From the NCBI GenBank assembly GCA_945892775.1, contig CAMDDP010000030.1:1-35274 (forward strand): 35,274 nt of DNA, given 5' to 3'. The first letter of the stretch is position 1. Each line of letters opens with the position of its first letter. Shown here in pieces: positions 33,244 to 35,274 of the stretch. The notes beneath the pieces are model-generated. The model ran no database searches and was not told the origin of the DNA. It saw only the letters and a program-made list of their open reading frames with translations. Source of the stretch: Chitinophaga pinensis (GTDB lineage: Bacteria > Bacteroidota > Bacteroidia > Chitinophagales > UBA10324). The translations under genes and the position numbers were made by a program.

Positions 33244-34218
33244 TTACTGCTGATGTGTTTTGATGAATTCATTCCACCTGGCGCGTTGTGTTTCATACTC
33301 GGCATCGGTCATTGGAATAAAGCCAACTTCTTTTGAAAGCTGCCCTGCATGGTCAATGTAAAAGTGAATGAACTCCTGAACTTCTTTTCTTTCTACTGCT
33401 TTGCTATTTACATAAATGAAAAGCGGACGCGAAAGGGGAGTGTAAGTTTTGTTTTTAACTGTTTCAATGGAAGGAAGTATTGCACCCGTTCCGTTGTCGT
33501 CTTTCTGGTCGTCAACGGGAACAAGTTTTAGCTTGTCCTGATTTTCTTCGTAGTATGCGAAACCGAAAAAGCCCAGTGCGTTTTTGTCGGTTGAAACTCC
33601 CTGCACTAAAACATTATCATCTTCGCTTGCTGTGTAATCGCCCCGGCTGCTGTGGCTTTTTCCTACAATGACTTCGGTGAAGTAGTCGTAAGTTCCTGAT
33701 TCAGTTCCTGCACCGTAAAGATGTATTTCTGTATTTGGCCATTCGGGACGGATTTGATTCCACTTTTTAATTTTTCCCTGTGCTTCGGGTTCCCAAATCT
33801 TTTTGAGTTCGGCAACGGTGATGTTATTGCACCAATCGTTTTGCGGATTGACAACTACTGAAAGCCCGTCAAATGCAATCTGCACATCTGTGTAGTGAAT
33901 GTTGTTTTGATTACACAAATCAATTTCTTCCTGTTTGATTGGTCGTGAAGCATTGTTGATGTCGGTTTCGCCTCTGCCGAATTTTTTAAATCCGCCACCT
34001 GTGCCTGATAAGCCAACGGTGACTCTTACATCACCCTGAAATTTTTTAAATTCTTCGGCAACGGCTTCTGAAATGGGATAGACGGTGCTTGAGCCGTCTA
34101 TTTTAATTTCGCCTGAAAGTTTGCCGTCAGCGTTATTGTTGTCATTCGGATTTGAACCGCACGCTGCCAGGAAAAGGGCAAAGCAACTGATAAGAAAATG
34201 GGATAATGTGTTTTTCAT
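33244..34218 (-). CDS. pstS: Phosphate-binding lipoprotein PstS
   Basis: 324 residues. A lipoprotein signal peptide ends in the lipobox LAAC with Cys20. The mature protein carries the phosphate-binding protein motifs [17 protein letters not shown] (41-57), [20 protein letters not shown] and [16 protein letters not shown], whose Ser/Thr/Gly/Asp residues bind phosphate. It captures phosphate in the periplasm and delivers it to PstCA. It is the first gene of the minus-strand pst-ars operon. A possible PHO-box-like direct repeat and an interrupted palindrome lie in the 177-bp upstream gap. Bacterial PstS discriminates phosphate from arsenate only partly, which gives a reason for the linked arsC. 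Confidence 0.95.
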   Translation of the reverse strand: MKNTLSHFLISCFALFLAACGSNPNDNNNADGKLSGEIKIDGSSTVYPISEAVAEEFKKFQGDVRVTVGLSGTGGGFKKFGRGETDINNASRPIKQEEIDLCNQNNIHYTDVQIAFDGLSVVVNPQNDWCNNITVAELKKIWEPEAQGKIKKWNQIRPEWPNTEIHLYGAGTESGTYDYFTEVIVGKSHSSRGDYTASEDDNVLVQGVSTDKNALGFFGFAYYEENQDKLKLVPVDDQKDDNGTGAILPSIETVKNKTYTPLSRPLFIYVNSKAVERKEVQEFIHFYIDHAGQLSKEVGFIPMTDAEYETQRARWNEFIKTHQQ

Positions 34219-34250
34219 TTTGAATTTGTTTGAGTTTGTTGTTTTAAGTC

Positions 34251-34266
34251 ATCGCAAAATTGCGAT
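34251..34266. promoter_or_regulatory. Interrupted palindrome upstream of pstS
   Basis: atcgcaa-aa-ttgcgat is a 7-bp dyad with a 2-bp centre, 33 bp before the pstS ATG. Its minus strand holds CAATTTTG, one mismatch from the -7 consensus TAnnTTTG, so a repressor bound here would cover the promoter. ArsR-type operators are also imperfect dyads, but no match to a known site is claimed. Confidence 0.4.
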
Positions 34267-34292
34267 TAAGAATAAGAATATAAGAGATTTAT

Positions 34293-34309
34293 TGTTAAAT
34301 AAATGTTAA
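34293..34309 (-). promoter_or_regulatory. Possible PHO box (two TTAACA repeats, 11-bp period)
   Basis: On the minus strand TTAACA occurs at 34309-34304 and 34298-34293 with TTTAT between. TT(A/C/T)ACA repeats with an 11-bp period are the binding pattern of Bacillus PhoP, and E. coli PhoB boxes also have 11-bp direct repeats. It lies about 75 bp upstream of pstS. Confidence 0.5.
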
Positions 34310-34395
34310 GAATATTAATAGTTAGCAGTAGACTTTTTCACTTAGTTGTAATAGAGTTACACTTGTTGTGATGCGAAACACCCGCAAATAAAAAC

Positions 34396-35028
34396 TTACC
34401 TGATTTTTTTAAATTCAATTACTTCATCGGTGGTTACATATCCGAAAAAGCAGGGGTAATTTACGCCCTTTATTATTAAATCATTCCTGTTTAACCGGAT
34501 GATTTCATATTGGTAAGTGTAGTTATACCAAACCTCGGTGCCATCTGCCATGTATAATTTCCAGGGTTCAATAATGGTGAGGTGCATATCGCCGCTATTA
34601 TCATTGTAGTTAATTTCCCAATCAATATCTTTCGGATAATTGCGCGCATCAGCAGATGCGGAACTGAAGTAATTCGAAAAAGAAGTATCAGTGAATATAC
34701 AATTTGTATAGGTTTTATAATAGTTGATTCCTGTTTTAAATACTGTAGTTGAATGCGATAAGGTTTTGCCTGAATAAAAACTTAAAGTATCGGTTTTCAC
34801 TGTAGATTTTTCCTCGTAAGGAATGGTGTCGTTGCATTGGGTAATAACTGAACTTTCATTATAAATTCTTGCAACATTAAAAAAATCTTCACCACCCACT
34901 TTCCGGTTCACCATCTCCCAGTCGCCTTCAATTTTTTTTGATGCGTGTTGTATTGTTTTCTCCTTTGAACACGAAAGCAGACTCATCAGGATAAATGAAA
35001 GCAATACTGCTTTAAAGTTTTTGGTCAT
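34396..35028 (-). CDS. Hypothetical lipoprotein
   Basis: 210 residues with a lipoprotein signal peptide (MTKNFKAVLLSFILMSLLSC, lipobox Cys20). The mature part starts KEKTIQHASKKIEGDWEMVNRKVGGEDF. The IEGDWEM opening and alternating beta-strand pattern suggest a lipocalin-like fold, common among Bacteroidota lipoproteins, but I recognise no specific family. No catalytic residues can be pointed out. It begins 9 bp after the stop of the FISUMP-domain gene on the same strand, so the two are probably one transcript and may act at the same surface. Confidence 0.78.
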   Translation of the reverse strand: MTKNFKAVLLSFILMSLLSCSKEKTIQHASKKIEGDWEMVNRKVGGEDFFNVARIYNESSVITQCNDTIPYEEKSTVKTDTLSFYSGKTLSHSTTVFKTGINYYKTYTNCIFTDTSFSNYFSSASADARNYPKDIDWEINYNDNSGDMHLTIIEPWKLYMADGTEVWYNYTYQYEIIRLNRNDLIIKGVNYPCFFGYVTTDEVIEFKKIR

Positions 35029-35037
35029 GATGTGTTG

Positions 35038-35274
35038 TTAATCTTTCACACATCGGATACTATACCCATAATTTTTTGAAGAGGAAGAACGGAACACAGT
35101 TGATTTTTTATAATCGATGTAACGATACCATGCTTCGGTGGTTGAATAGTCTGATGCGGTCCACCAGAATCCGGTGGCAAATAAACCGGGCTCTCCCCAC
35201 TTGCCATCATTGAGGCGACAGCTTCCGGCTAATGCGGTGAAACCAACAGTGTTTGTGCCCCATACATTTTCAAA
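35038..35274 (-). CDS. FISUMP-domain protein, C-terminal fragment
   Basis: The frame is open to the right edge, so the 5' part is missing; 78 residues are visible. They read VGFTALAGSCRLNDGKWGE, then FWWTASDYSTTEAWYRYIDY and ending SSSSKNYGYSIRCVKD. The Ala-Trp-Tyr-Arg-Tyr and final Gly-(Y/F)-S-(V/I)-R-C-V-K-D pattern is the end of the Fibrobacter succinogenes major paralogous domain (FISUMP, TIGR02145), found in many secreted or lipoproteins of Bacteroidota and Fibrobacteres, with unknown function. It is followed after 9 bp by the lipoprotein gene. Confidence 0.82.
   Translation of the reverse strand, partial: FENVWGTNTVGFTALAGSCRLNDGKWGEPGLFATGFWWTASDYSTTEAWYRYIDYKKSTVFRSSSSKNYGYSIRCVKD

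Overview
The window looks like a chromosomal segment of a Bacteroidota bacterium (Bacteroidia/Flavobacteriia-type lineage, species not determinable here). The evidence is AT-rich DNA, very weak Shine-Dalgarno sequences, several TAnnTTTG-type -7 promoter elements, at least four secreted proteins ending in a type IX secretion (T9SS) type A sorting domain, an S9B dipeptidyl peptidase IV, and PepSY-like, DUF4440-like and FISUMP-type proteins.

Layout. 1-1930: 3' part of a repeat adhesin (four near-identical 216-bp repeats, three Ig/PKD-like domains, sorting domain) with a strong terminator. 2083-5945: a peptide-use pair, secreted DPP-IV followed by a POT-family di/tripeptide transporter. 6043-7136: a DUF4440-like gene whose lipoprotein signal peptide is cut by an in-frame stop, then a convergent PepSY-like protein. 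7232-10261 (minus): fatty acid beta-oxidation thiolase and acyl-CoA dehydrogenase. 10502-13556 (plus): cinA, a 2-oxoacid dehydrogenase E2 and a small four-helix membrane protein. 13680-18857: a 1725-residue modular T9SS surface protein. 18956-21862: a membrane-anchored helix-hairpin-helix (ComEA-like) protein, a diacylglycerol-kinase-family lipid kinase and an aldo/keto reductase. 21863-22590: a 728-bp gap with a possible 27-residue membrane peptide and tandem terminator hairpins. 22591-28279 (minus): three secreted proteins in a row, namely a beta-helix protein with a dockerin-like tail, a cohesin-like/Ig/dockerin-like T9SS protein, and a small protein that repeats the last modules of the previous one. 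28280-30775: an accessory-looking stretch with a G-rich tract, a 22-bp tandem array, two hypothetical genes and REP-like hairpins. 30662-34218 (minus): a pstS-pstC-pstA-arsC-arsR operon with no pstB. 34396-35274 (minus): a lipoprotein and a truncated FISUMP-domain gene.

How parts fit together. DPP-IV releases dipeptides outside the inner membrane and POT imports them. The thiolase and acyl-CoA dehydrogenase form a beta-oxidation pair whose hydratase/dehydrogenase partner is not here. The 22.6-28.3 kb cluster combines cohesin-like and dockerin-like modules with T9SS anchoring, so a surface assembly is possible but unproven. The pst-ars operon joins phosphate uptake with arsenate reduction; a two-copy TTAACA direct repeat with 11-bp period lies upstream of pstS and resembles a PhoP box. 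The arsR gene is split by a TGA. Two single-codon interruptions in 35 kb (6073 and 30776) could be real mutations or assembly errors.
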